Assembly (NCBI RefSeq): GCF_026230105.1
Contig: NC_079482.1
Coordinates: forward strand, 1,054,001 to 1,118,000
Reading direction: 5' to 3'
Source of the DNA: Diorhabda sublineata
Taxonomy: Eukaryota > Arthropoda > Insecta > Coleoptera > Chrysomelidae
DNA length: 64,000 nucleotides
A program made the position numbers and the translations under genes. Shown here in pieces: positions 46,057 to 58,329 of the stretch. How positions within the stretch are numbered: position 1 is the stretch's first letter; the number at the start of each line of letters is the position of its first letter. The notes beneath the pieces were generated by a model. That model did not search any database and was not told the DNA's origin. It was given only the letters and a program-made list of their open reading frames with translations.

Positions 46057-49000
46057 CCTCCACTGTTTCCTTGGTCTAACTTTTCTCCTTTAGCTCTCTG
46101 GTATCTTCTATGCAACTCGTTTCCAAAAGTCTTCGTCGATTCGTTCTAACTGACCTAGGTGACAATCTTGTTGTCTCTATAAACGTACTAATTGATAACT
46201 CATTGAAAAGTGTGTAAATGTCATAATTTGATCTTCTCTTCCATTCTAAGGTCTTCTTCCACTCCTTTCCTCCACTGTTTTCTTGGTCTTCAACTTCTCC
46301 TTTAGCTCCCTGGTATCTTCTATGCAAATCGTTTCCAAGGGTCTTCGTCGATTCGTTCTAACTGACCTAGGTGACAATCTTGTTGTCTCTATAAACGTAC
46401 TAATTGGTAACTCATTGAAAAGTGTGTAAATGTCATAATTTGATCTTCTCTTCCATTCTAAGGTCTTCTTCCACTCCTTTCCTTCACTGTTTTCTTGGTC
46501 TTCAACTTCTCTTTTAGCTCTCTGGTATCTTCTATGCAAATCGTTTCCAAAAGTCTTCGTCGATTCGTTCTAACTGACCTAGGTGACAATCTTGTTGTCT
46601 CTATAAACGTACTAATTGGTAACTCATTGAAAAGTGTGTAAATGTCATAATTTGATCTTCTCTTCCATTCTAAGGTCTTCTTCCACTCCTTTCCTTCACT
46701 GTTTTCTTGGTCTTCAACTTCTCCTTTAGCTCTCTGATATCTTCTATGCAAATCGTTGCTAAAAGTCTTCGTCGATTCGTTCTAACTGACCTAGGTGACA
46801 ATCTTGTTGTCTCTATAAACGTACTAATTGATAACTCATTGAAAAGTGTGTAAATGTCATAATTTGATCTTCTCTTCCATTCTAAGGTCTTCTTCCACTC
46901 CTTTCCTCCACTGTTTTCTTGGTCTTCAACTTCTCCTTTAGCTCCCTGGTATCTTCTATGCAAATCGTTTCCAAGGGTCTTCGTCGATTCGTTCTAAGTG
47001 ACCTAGGTGACAATCTTGTTGTCTCTATAAACGTACTAATTGATAACTCATTGAAAAGTGTGTAAATGTCATAATTTGATCTTCTCTTCCATTCTAAGGT
47101 CTTCTTCCACTCCTTTCCTCCACTGTTTTCTTGGTCTTCAACTTCTCTTTTAGCTCCCTGGTATCTTCTATGCAAATCGTTTCCAAGGGTCTTCGTCGAT
47201 TCGTTCTAACTGACCTAGGTGACAATCTTGTTGTCTCTATAAACGTACTAATTGGTAACTCATTGAAAAGTGTGTAAATGTCATAATTTGATCTTCTCTT
47301 CCATTCTAAGGTCTTCTTCCACTCCTTTCCTTCACTGTTTTCTTGGTCTTCAACTTCTCTTTTAGCTCCCTGGTATCTTCTATGCAAATCGTTTCCAAGG
47401 GTCTTCGTCGATTCGTTCTAACTGACCTAGGTGACAATCTTGTTGTCTCTATAAACGTACTAATTGGTAACTCATTGAAAAGTGTGTAAATGTCATAATT
47501 TGATCTTCTCTTCCATTCTAAGGTCTTCTTCCACTCCTTTCCTTCACTGTTTTCTTGGTCTTCAACTTCTCTTTTAGCTCTCTGATATCTTCTATGCAAA
47601 TCGTTGCTAAAAGTCTTCATCGATTCGTTCTAACTGACCTAGGTGACAATCTTGTTGTCTCTATAAACGTACTAATTGGTAACTCATTGAAAAGTGTGTA
47701 AATGTCATAATTTGATCTTCTCTTCCATTCTAAGGTCTTCTTCCACTCCTTTCCTTCACTGTTTTCTTGGTCTTCAACTTCTCCTTTAGCTCTCTGATAT
47801 CTTCTATGCAAATCGTTGCTAAAAGTCTTCGTCGATTCGTTCTAACTGACCTAGGTGACAATCTTGTTGTCTCTATAAACGTACTAATTGATAACTCATT
47901 GAAAAGTGTGTAAATGTCATAATTTGATCTTCTCTTCCATTCTAAGGTCTTCTTCCACTCCTTTCCTCCACTGTTTTCTTGGTCTTCAACTTCTCCTTTA
48001 GCTCCCTGGTATCTTCTATGCAAATCGTTTCCAAGGGTCTTCGTCGATTCGTTCTAAGTGACCTAGGTGACAATCTTGTTGTCTCTATAAACGTACTAAT
48101 TGATAACTCATTGAAAAGTGTGTAAATGTCATAATTTGATCTTCTCTTCCATTCTAAGGTCTTCTTCCACTCCTTTCCTCCACTGTTTTCTTGGTCTTCA
48201 ACTTCTCTTTTAGCTCCCTGGTATCTTCTATGCAAATCGTTTCCAAGGGTCTTCGTCGATTCGTTCTAACTGACCTAGGTGACAATCTTGTTGTCTCTAT
48301 AAACGTACTAATTGGTAACTCATTGAAAAGTGTGTAAATGTCATAATTTGATCTTCTCTTCCATTCTAAGGTCTTCTTCCACTCCTTTCCTTCACTGTTT
48401 TCTTGGTCTTCAACTTCTCTTTTAGCTCCCTGGTATCTTCTATGCAAATCGTTTCCAAGGGTCTTCGTCGATTCGTTCTAACTGACCTAGGTGACAATCT
48501 TGTTGTCTCTATAAACGTACTAATTGGTAACTCATTGAAAAGTGTGTAAATGTCATAATTTGATCTTCTCTTCCATTCTAAGGTCTTCTTCCACTCCTTT
48601 CCTTCACTGTTTTCTTGGTCTTCAACTTCTCTTTTAGCTCTCTGATATCTTCTATGCAAATCGTTGCTAAAAGTCTTCATCGATTCGTTCTAACTGACCT
48701 AGGTGACAATCTTGTTGTCTCTATAAACGTACTAATTGGTAACTCATTGAAAAGTGTGTAAATGTCATAATTTGATCTTCTCTTCCATTCTAAGGTCTTC
48801 TTCCACTCCTTTCCTTCACTGTTTTCTTGGTCTTCAACTTCTCTTTTAGCTCTCTGATATCTTCTATGCAAATCGTTGCTAAAAGTCTTCATCGATTCGT
48901 TCTAACTGACCTAGGTGACAATCTTGTTGTCTCTATAAACGTACTAATTGGTAACTCATTGAAAAGTGTGTAAATGTCATAATTTGATCTTCTCTTCCAT

Positions 49001-49187
49001 TCTAAGGTCTTCTTCCACTCCTTTCCTTCACTGTTTTCTTGGTCTTCAACTTCTCTTTTAGCTCTCTGATATCTTCTATGCAAATCGTTGCTAAAAGTCT
49101 TCATCGATTCGTTCTAACTGACCTAGGTGACAATCTTGTTGTCTCTATAAACGTACTAATTGGTAACTCATTGAAAAGTGTGTAAAT
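46057..49187. repeat. 212-bp tandem satellite, about 14.8 copies, derived from a retrotransposon ORF tail
   Basis: GACCTAGGTGACAATCTTGT recurs every 212 bp throughout. A block of five units (1060 bp) is duplicated: the variant TTCTAAGTGACCTAGG occurs at about 46993 and 48053. On the minus strand each unit spells, across frames, KRRSNYDIYTLFNELPIST, CHLGQLERIDEDPWKR and RPRKQWRKGVEEDLR. Those blocks, in that order, resemble the C-terminal tail of insect non-LTR retrotransposon polyproteins (RLRWxGHxxRM...GRPRxRWxDxVxxDL). Since 212 is not a multiple of 3, frames break at each unit. The 97-codon frames are not genes. Confidence 0.93.
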
Positions 49188-51351
49188 TTCAAGGTTTCAT
49201 CTTCTCCCATCCCATCCGAACTCTGTCTACATTCCTCCAAAAATTTTGTTGTTATCTTCGGCAATTCTTGGTTCGATTTCCAGTCACTTTGGTTAGAACA
49301 AACAACATCATCGTTATCCATCTTAATATGGGTGATCTAGGTCTAAAACAAGCTACATAGAACTTGCAGATGTCATTTGGTTATAATTTGAGCACAGAAT
49401 GTGTTTTAAAATACTTTTAAGAGCATTAATTTCGAAGCTTTCTAATTCCAAATTGAGATTGCTAGTTCAAAAGAAGTTGGGGCATCTAGGAATGCCTTGT
49501 CAGTCCTAATTGCTTGGCAAATTTCAAGACTACAATCTCCTTGATCCTTTTAGCTATCTAAAATTGGAGAATCCTCCAAGCGTTACTGGATTTGCCTCCG
49601 TATGTTATTAAGACTTTGATTTAAGCTGAATTAGTGACCTTGCTTGAGTTTAACGTGCTGGTCATATTTATGAAGGTTTTGGTCTGTTTCAAACCAGATG
49701 CACTTGGTTTTTTCAAATTTTCTGAAAGACTTTAGTCCATAGAGGCTTCCTAAAGTGGATAATTCTCCAGGAGGTACTGATTTTGATTGATTTCTATTAG
49801 ATGGAAGGTTAATTTTCTTCAGCATCTTCAAGATTTGTCATGTAATCGTCAATTTCATTGTCTCTAATCTCTCTATATCTGAAGACCAAGATCAACAGCT
49901 CTACCAGATGGTTCAATATATATTATAGCATCCCAGAATCAGCTTCAATCACGTGGTCATGGTTTGTAAATACAGATCAGTACTGCTGCATACGAATGAG
50001 GTTTCCAATCAGCTCGGTCTCCGTAGGAAAGGATCTATCATTAGTTTTGTTTTTGTATGATTCCATCACACCTAGTTCGTCCTTTTTTTCGGGAAAATTT
50101 AGATAGTAGACCCGGTGGGAAGCTTGATAATCAAGTATCTGTCATCATCGTCGTCGTAAGTGTTTGTTAGAAAATTTCATTATGAAGTAACGATTTTACC
50201 AGAAGAAAAATAAAAGTAAATCTTGTTAAAAACCGTTCAATTATAAAGCATTTTACACGGATCTTGTTGAAACTATTAAATTATACTTAGAATGAGGTAA
50301 ATATGTTTGTATAACCCGGTTGGTAATACTCTTCGCTTGCTGAATATCAAATCTATGGAAGATTTTCAAACATTACGTGTGAAATATTCCACTAAACGTT
50401 ATCCCTTCCGATGTCCCTATTTGCAGTTTATTTAAATTAGATCCAAATTTGATACTAGAACTGAATAAACAAGATTTCATATCGACCGGTATAAACCGCA
50501 CTTATTTTATTGAATATACGAGGGTAGCTCCAATATAAAACGATTTTTGGTGATGAAGCACCATCCCGAGCGGGTTTCGTTGGTTTTTCGAATTCGATTA
50601 AGGTCCTTTCAAAATTTGGTCCATTGAAAGAAGCGCTTGATGGATTGCGATTCTAAAGCTTGATCTGACAAAGAAAAAGGATTCGAAAGCTCCAATCGAG
50701 GAAAGAAACAATAAATTCGAAAAGTGGATTCAACTATCAATGAAATCGTGATTAAAACATAAATAAAAAAAATCGTTTTTTATTATAGATGTTTAACCAT
50801 GAACTGCTCGGTAAAATTAACAATATTATTAAATCTTTGTATCAAGGATAATTAATTCTCCAACAAATTACGCGGTTGAAAAAAAACTTCTGACATTACA
50901 TGACTAATTATGATAAAATTTCGATCATTAATCACCTTTCCACATGTTGTATTATACGAAACATTATTATTTGATTTGGCTCTAATATGAACCGTCTAAC
51001 AGTATTTTCGAATATGAAGAAAAGATAATAAATTAGATCCTTTCCAGCAGTCACGAGTGATTGATCACGACAGATAAACACGGATGCCTTTGATCTGGAA
51101 TAGGAGACAAGGAAAACAGACGAAAATAGAAAGAGAGAAAAGAAAAATGAAAAGAAATCAGTGGCGGAGAACCTGATAACCAAAATCTACCAAATTGGTG
51201 ATTAAATTATGTAAATTAACTGAAATATGGCAAAGCTAAGTTTTTAGCCTACCCTGCACACCCTGAAGCCTAAGTCAACAAGAAAAGAAGAAGAAACCAC
51301 TAACCAGCGTACGAATTAGATCTCCCTGTAGATTAATCGTTTCAAAAAAAT
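49188..51351. other. Unique DNA with a possible transposon relic
   Basis: No intact gene. Near 50625-50740 the plus strand reads PLKEALDGLRF and later KFEKWIQLS, faintly like the C-terminal region of a mariner transposase. ATACGAGGGTAGCTCC at 50516 could be a transposon end. Frames at 49178-49360, 49631-49831, 49858-50106 and 50932-51183 are short and unsupported. Confidence 0.35.
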
Positions 51352-52828
51352 AATCTGTTTAATAATCTCATGTTTAATAAGAGTTTAGTAATAAATAATT
51401 TCACGTACAACAAACATTTTAGAGGTTAACTAATAGTATAAGTATCTAAACAGAATATTTTGACAGATTTGACAGATGAAGTTTCCAAATTTATACAAGA
51501 CATACGTTCAGTGTCTTTTAGTCAATAATTTTCTAACAAATTTCGAATTTAGTACACATTTCAATCTGTTTAATAATCTCATGTTTAATAAGAGTTTAGT
51601 AATAAATAATTTCACGTACAACAAACATTTTAGAGGTTAACTAATAGTATAAGTATCTAAACAGAATATTTTGACAGATTTGACAGATGAAGTTTCCAAA
51701 TTTATACAAGACATACGTTCAGTGTCTTTTAGTCAATAATTTTCTAACAAATTTCGAATTTAGTACACATTTCAATCTGTTTAATAATCTCATGTTTAAT
51801 AATAGTTTAGTAATAAATAATTTCACGTACAACAAACATTTTAGAGGTTAACTAATAGTATAAGTATCTAAACAGAATATTTTGACAGATTTGACAGATG
51901 AAGTTTCCAAATTTATACAAGACATACGTTCAGTGTCTTTTAGTCAATAATTTTCTAACAAATTTCGAATTTAGTACACATTTCAATCTGTTTAATAATC
52001 TCATGTTTAATAAGAGTTTAGTAATAAATAATTTCACGTACAACAAACATTTTAGAGGTTAACTAATAGTATAAGTATCTAAACAGAATATTTTGACAGA
52101 TTTGACAGATGAAGTTTCCAAATTTATACAAGACATACGTTCAGTGTCTTTTAGTCAATAATTTTCTAACAAATTTCGAATTTAGTACACATTTCAATCT
52201 GTTTAATAATCTCATGTTTAATAAGAGTTTAGTAATAAATAATTTCACGTACAACAAACATTTTAGAGGTTAACTAATAGTATAAGTATCTAAACAGAAT
52301 ATTTTGACAGATTTGACAGATGAAGTTTCCAAATTTATACAAGACATACGTTCAGTGTCTTTTAGTCAATAATTTTCTAACAAATTTCGAATTTAGTACA
52401 CATTTCAATCTGTTTAATAATCTCATGTTTAATAATAGTTTAGTAATAAATAATTTCACGTACAACAAACATTTTAGAGGTTAACTAATAGTATAAGTAT
52501 CTAAACAGAATATTTTGACAGATTTGACAGATGAAGTTTCCAAATTTATACAAGACATACGTTCAGTGTCTTTTAGTCAATAATTTTCTAACAAATTTCG
52601 AATTTAGTACACATTTCAATATGTTTAATAATCTCATGTTTAATAAGAGTTTAGTAATAAATAATTTCACATACAACAAACATTTTAGAGGTTAACTAAT
52701 AGTATAAGTATCTAAACAGAATATTTTGGCAGATTTGACAGATGAAGTTTCCAAATTTATACAAGACATACGTTCAGTGTCTTTTAGTCAATAATTTTCT
52801 AACAAATTTCGAATTTAGTACACATTTC
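51352..52828. repeat. 211-bp tandem satellite, exactly 7 copies
   Basis: AATCTGTTTAATAATCTC (AATATG in the last copy) begins units at 51352, 51563, 51774, 51985, 52196, 52407 and 52618. Copies are almost identical. The variant AATAATAGTTT marks the third and sixth copies, indicating duplication of a three-unit (633-bp) block. The last unit has a few private changes (TTTCACATACAAC, TTTTGGCAG), as edge copies often do. No coding potential. Confidence 0.96.
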
Positions 52829-53329
52829 AAATTAATTCCATCAATTTAAAAACCTTTCATCGTATCTCGAATGTTTTCGTGATTAATATTTTTGTAATAC
52901 CGATATTTTAATAAGATAAATTTTTTCGTTTTGAAAATTCTGGCGACTGACGCCTATGTTTGACTTGCAAGAGTGATGAATCGCAAAGCATCATCATTAA
53001 TACATGTCACAGTATACGTATTGAAGCTGCCAGTCAATCACAACTTCCTAGTCTCGACGAGTTTTTAACAGGACCGGCGCGAGCCTAGAAACAACACAAA
53101 TATAAATATTTAATTTCGTTTAAATGTTATTTGTGTCGCAAACATTAATTGAAAAACACTTGCGATATGCACCTTAAACAAAATGGAACCGAAACCACCG
53201 CATTGGAATATGAAAAACAACAAAAAAAATCATGGTGTCAGTTTTGTGTGATTGTCAGTTTCTTGAGCTGTTTCCAAGGAACCAAACGATCAATTATGAT
53301 GTTAACTATTAACAATTAATGAAACCGGA
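52829..53329. other. Unique DNA
   Basis: No gene recognised. A short GC-rich stretch (CAGGACCGGCGCGAGCC, near 53069) is unassigned. The right end leads into a mariner relic. Confidence 0.4.
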
Positions 53330-53480
53330 TGAAGCAATCAAAGAAAAACGTCCAGAATTGTCAAATTACAGCCCCGATCTGGTACCATGTGATTACCACC
53401 TAATTTTAACGAGTTTTCGTTACCGAATCATTTCCTTCGTTTCTAAAGACGATTTTTTCGTAAATCAAATGTATATAAAC
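53330..53480 (+). pseudogene. Mariner-type transposase relic with internal deletion
   Basis: The frame reads DEAIKEKRPELSNYSPDLVP then CDYHLI, and later SKDDFFVNQM. In intact mariner transposases the AIKEKRPxL block is followed by about 45 residues, including the FHQDNAxxH motif, before YSPDLAPxDYHLF. Here the two blocks are joined directly, so one catalytic Asp is deleted. The last part corresponds to the RFxSxDD(F/V) region. Confidence 0.75.
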
Positions 53481-54390
53481 TTTTAATTGTATAATTTATA
53501 TGATTTTTTCCTTTATAACTTACTTTAGAATTGTAGTTTATTATTATTATCATGATAGATGTTGTGTAAGTCCGTCTCTGGTTATTCGAGCTGTCCCGGT
53601 AAAGGTTTTAAGCTTACAGGAATATTTCAGTGGTCATCCTGTCACTTTGCGTTACGCGATCACTTGATTGCCCTTGACAAGATGGATTAGTGTTAGTTCG
53701 TTGGGACTGCCAACGTTTATTTCGATTATAAATCGAGACCATTAATAATAATCCGAAATAAGCTCTCGAATAAATCGAATTTGCCGCCCGGTTTTTGAGG
53801 GGAATTTCGTTTTTATATCTTGTCAGTTTTCGTATTGGAAATTAGTTTAAAAAATGTTGAGAAATTATATGTTGTTTACAATATAAATAGTCTCGTCAAA
53901 TAATAAGAAGAAAATAGTTTTTTCTTAATAAGTTTAATGAATTTTTGAAAATTCGGAACGCCACTATCCACTGATAGCTGGTGTCTCTCACAAACGAGAC
54001 CGTCGACCGCCTACTACGCAGAATAGTGATCGGTGACGGATGACAGATTGAAAAATAGGCGCTAAGTTTAAATATAACTTTAGTTTTAGTATAAAGTATG
54101 TGAAAAAATGTTTCAATTTTATGATTTTATGATATAGTTTAGTTGGATGGTTGTCGAAGACTGATATTATGAATATAATTCAACTTTTTAGATGATTTAT
54201 GAAATGATAACTTAAAGTAAACAAAGAATACCAAGTCTAAACCTTTCAAAAAGTGGGATTGACTAATACCCAGTCAACTAGATTGGTGGAATGTGTATAA
54301 AACAAGTTCGAGAAAGGAAGATCTGAAAATCAGTGGCGTAGAATTTAAATATGCTGCTGTGTATTAAGAAGACGTTGTAATCATGGATGA
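53481..54390. other. Unique DNA
   Basis: AT-rich with a GC-richer patch at about 53960-54045 (GACCGTCGACCGCCTACTAC). No frame, RNA gene or repeat is recognised. Confidence 0.4.
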
Positions 54391-54468
54391 TGGTTAGGTT
54401 AGGTTAGGTTAGGTTAGGTTATGTTAGGTTATGTTAGGTTATGTTAGGTTAGGTTAGGAGAGGTTAGG
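54391..54468. repeat. Interstitial (TTAGG)n tract
   Basis: GGTTAGGTTAGG continues for about 78 bp, with several TTATG variants and ends in GGTTAGGG. TTAGG is the ancestral insect telomere unit. Short interstitial tracts are frequent in insect genomes. Unlike 33382-33660, no inverted partner is nearby. Confidence 0.9.
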
Positions 54469-54679
54469 GAAGAGTGGCACCACTTCCAATTCTCTTTAAA
54501 AGTCAATCTTAGTAAGATACCATTTTTTAATGATGAGAATTTTCAATTTTTCGAAGTTAACTTTTCATTTTGTACCCTTGATTGGAATAAATGATTTCAT
54601 GAATGTTTTTGTTCATATAGCTTTAATAATTACTTAATAAAAAAGACACAAACGATTATATGTGAGAAAAGGTCAATTT

Positions 54680-57450
54680 TAAGACGAATTTTTATTATTT
54701 TTAATTGTAAAAACATGATAAATCAACATTTTTGTATATTTTTTTTTCATTTTGTCCGTTTTTTTATGTAGATTATGAAAAAAAATACAACAACTTTTTT
54801 TGATTATTTGGAAAAAAGTTATCAACAATTATACGTGAATGAGTGCATTTTTATGAACATTTAAAACCCCGAAACCAATAAAAGTTTTCATTTTTTTCCA
54901 TTCCCATATTTTTTTTCAAAAATCCGCCGTAAAACCGAAGATTTTAGAAAAAAATTCATCGGAATCGGACGATTTTTCGATTTTATAGAGCCAAAAAACA
55001 TACATAGGGGGGCCAAGACTTTTGGAGATGGGTGTATAATATTAAATCGCATGAAAATTTTTGCATAAATATATTTTAAGCTTGTAAAATGGTCGAATTT
55101 ATGATGTACATGAAACATGAATTGACTTTTTCGGAATAATTAGTATATAATACATTATTTTTAATTGTAAAAACATGATAAATCAACATTTTTGTATAAT
55201 TTTTTTTTCATTTTGTCCGTTTTTTTATGTAGAATATGAAAAAAAATACAACAACTTTTTTTGATTATTCGGAAAAAAGTTATCAACAATTATACGTGAT
55301 TTGTGCATTTTTATGAACATTTAAAACCCCGAAACCAATAAAAGTTTTCATTTTTTTCCATTTCCATATTTTTTTTGAAAATCCGCCGTAAAACCGAAGA
55401 TTTTAGAAAAAAATTCATCGGAATCGGAAGATTTTTCGATTTTATAGAGCCAAAAAACATACATAGGGGGGCCAAGACTTTTGGAGATGGGTGTATAATA
55501 TTAAATCACATGAAAATTTTTGCATAAATATATTTTAAGCTTGTAAAATGGTCGAATTTATGATGTACATGAAACATGAATTGACTTTTTCGGAATAATT
55601 AGTATATAATACATTATTTTTAATTGTAAAAACATGATAAATCAACATTTTTGTATAATTTTTTTTTTCATTTTGTCCGTTTTTTTATGTAGAATATGAA
55701 AAAAAATACCACAACTTTTTTTGATTATTTGGAAAAAAGTTATCAACAATTATACGTGATTTGTGCATTTTTATGAACATTTAAAACCCCGAAACCAATA
55801 AAAGTTTTCATTTTTTTCCATTTCCATATTTTTTTTGAAAATCCGCCGTAAAACCGAAGATTTTAGAAAAAAATTCATCGGAATCGGAAGATTTTTCGAT
55901 TTTATAGAGCCAAAAAACATACATAGGGGGGCCAGGACTTTTGGAGATGGGTGTATAATATTAAATCGCATGAAAATTTTTGCATAAATATATTTTAAGC
56001 TTGTAAAATGGTCGAATTTATGATGTACATGAAACATGAATTGACTTTTTCGGAATAATTAGTATAGAATACATTATTTTTAATTGTAAAAACATGATAA
56101 ATCAACATTTTTGTATAATTTTTTTTTCATTTTGTCCGTTTTTTTATGTAGAATATGAAAAAAAATACAACAACTTTTTTTGATTATTCGGAAAAAAGTT
56201 ATCAACAATTATACGTGATTTGTGCATTTTTATGAACATTTAAAACCCCGAAACCAATAAAAGTTTTCATTTTTTTCCATTTCCATATTTTTTTTGAAAA
56301 TCCGCCGTAAAACCGAAGATTTTAGAAAAAAATTCATCGGAATCGGAAGATTTTTCGATTTTATAGAGCCAAAAAACATACATAGGGGGGCCAAGACTTT
56401 TGGAGATGGGTGTATAATATTAAATCACATGAAAATTTTTGCATAAATATATTTTAAGCTTGTAAAATGGTCGAATTTATGATGTACATGAAACATGAAT
56501 TGACTTTTTCGGAATAATTAGTATATAATACATTATTTTTAATTGTAAAAACATGATAAATCAACATTTTTGTATAATTTTTTTTTTCATTTTGTCCGTT
56601 TTTTTATGTAGAATATGAAAAAAAATACCACAACTTTTTTTGATTATTTGGAAAAAAGTTATCAACAATTATACGTGATTTGTGCATTTTTATGAACATT
56701 TAAAACCCCGAAACCAATAAAAGTTTTCATTTTTTTCCATTTCCATATTTTTTTTGAAAATCCGCCGTAAAACCGAAGATTTTAGAAAAAAATTCATCGG
56801 AATCGGACGATTTTTCGATTTTATAGAGCCAAAAAACATACATAGGGGGGCCAAGACTTTTGGAGATGTGTGTATAATATTAAATCGCATGAAAATTTTT
56901 GTATAAATATATTTTAAGCTTGTAAAATGGTCGAATTTATGATGTACATGAAACATGAATTGACTTTTTCGGAATAATTAGTATATAATACATTATTTTT
57001 AATTGTAAAAACATGATAAATCAACATTTTTGTATAATTTTTTTTTTCATTTTGTCCGTTTTTTTATGTATATTATGAAAAAAAGTACCACAACTTTTTT
57101 TGATTATTTGGAAAAAAGTTATCAACAATTATACGTGAATGAGTGCATTTTTATGAACATTTAAAACCCCGAAACCAATAAAAGTTTTCATTTTTTTCCA
57201 TTTCCATATTTTTTTTGAAAATCCGCCGTAAAACCGAAGATTTTAGAAAAAAATTCATCGGAATCGGACGATTTTTCGATTTTCTAGAGCCAAAAAACAT
57301 ACATAGGGGGGCCAAGACTTTTGGAGATGGGTGTATAATATTAAATCGCATGAAAATTTTTGCATAAATATATTTTAAGCTTGTAAAATGGTCGAATTTA
57401 TGATATACATGAAACATGAATTGACTTTTTCTGAATAATTAGTATTGAAT
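54680..57450. repeat. 459/460-bp tandem satellite, about 6 copies
   Basis: AAACATGATAAATCAACA begins units at 54711, 55171, 55630, 56090, 56549 and 57009 (460, 459, 460, 459, 460). Alternate copies share variants (one extra T before CATTTTGTCC, CGG or TGG before AAAAAAG), so the higher-order unit is a 919-bp dimer. Each copy carries CATACATAGGGGGGCCAAGA. Minus-strand frames of 76-88 codons recur with the array and are not accepted. Confidence 0.94.
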
Positions 57451-57709
57451 GCTAATTATTTTTAATTAAGTAAATAAAAAACAAAACAACTCTCTACATC
57501 CATTCGTTATCTGGAATTTAAAAGTTATTAGCCTCTTAATCCTCGCCGTTCATAAATAATCTAATCACGTTGAATAAAATAAAAATGTAAAAGTTGAAAG
57601 GTTGAATGGGCCCCACCCCGAAACAATCATAACATTTATCATTTAATTCATCACCCGGACCGCTGCCTGTCTCAGTTTATCATGGAAAAGTGAGTTAGAA
57701 GTTTTAAAA
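57451..57709. other. Unique DNA
   Basis: The GC content rises from about 57605 (GGGCCCCACCCCGAAAC) towards the possible exon at 57710. Confidence 0.4.
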
Positions 57710-57862
57710 ATGCAACAGCAAGCCGCACACTATGTCACTGTCAGAGAGTATAATTACCCGTCACCGCGTGAGACAGACACGACATCCGTTCGTTTCGTTT
57801 GTTCGGGCTCAGAACGAGAACACGAACTCTGCTTGGGAACACAACCGAACGAGCTGCGACAG
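57710..57862 (+). CDS. Possible first coding exon (51 codons), unknown product
   Basis: ATG at 57710 (AAAAATGC) opens a frame starting MQQQAAHYVTVREYNYP and ending in ELRQ, directly before a good splice donor CGACAG|GTGAGC (57863). The stretch is GC-richer and more balanced in codon use than anything nearby. The frame stays open past the donor to 58084 but becomes chance-like there. I do not recognise the product. It could equally be a non-coding 5' exon. No acceptor or second exon was found to the right before the 192-bp array. Confidence 0.3.
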
Positions 57863-58329
57863 GTGAGCCTCTTAATAAAATATACGACGGCGTGTCATCC
57901 GCAACCCGTTTTACGCAGCTTTACATATATAACCGAATGCACCGCATCGAGAAGAAGTCTGGAAAAATCTCAAAAGGTACCGCTTTTCAAACTAAACATC
58001 GATCGTTTATTTTTATCGAATTGGAGAACGAAAAATGCGATGATTGATGGACTTTATATATATACAAGAGATGACGATAAATAAACAAACCCATAAAACA
58101 GAACATGAAATTAGAAATATCCTACTTATATCTTATTTAATATACGGGGTTATTTTAATATATAAATATATATATAGTAGACGAGACCTCAACAAAATTT
58201 CATTATACAAAATAAATTAAATATTATTATAGGGATAGGTTTATCCATTTATACACCCCACTATCCACTCTATCTCACCCTTAAATAGTATTTTCACTAA
58301 GGGTTTAATTCGTCGTGTATATCAATCTA
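57863..58329. other. Unique AT-rich DNA
   Basis: AT-rich flank containing (TA)-rich runs and ATATACGGGGTTATTTT (58140), similar in style to transposon ends. No gene. Confidence 0.4.

Noticed and set aside
46076..49104. Tandem family of ~97-residue basic proteins on the minus strand
   Set aside because: The frame breaks at every 212-bp unit. The residues are read in the wrong frame relative to the retrotransposon tail motifs, and the frames overlap each other.
50516..50760. Further mariner copy
   Set aside because: PLKEALDGLRF and the ACGAGGG end are suggestive, but too little is readable to call a separate feature.
54888..57417. 76-88 codon minus frames in the 460-bp array
   Set aside because: They recur only because the satellite recurs, and no motif is recognised.
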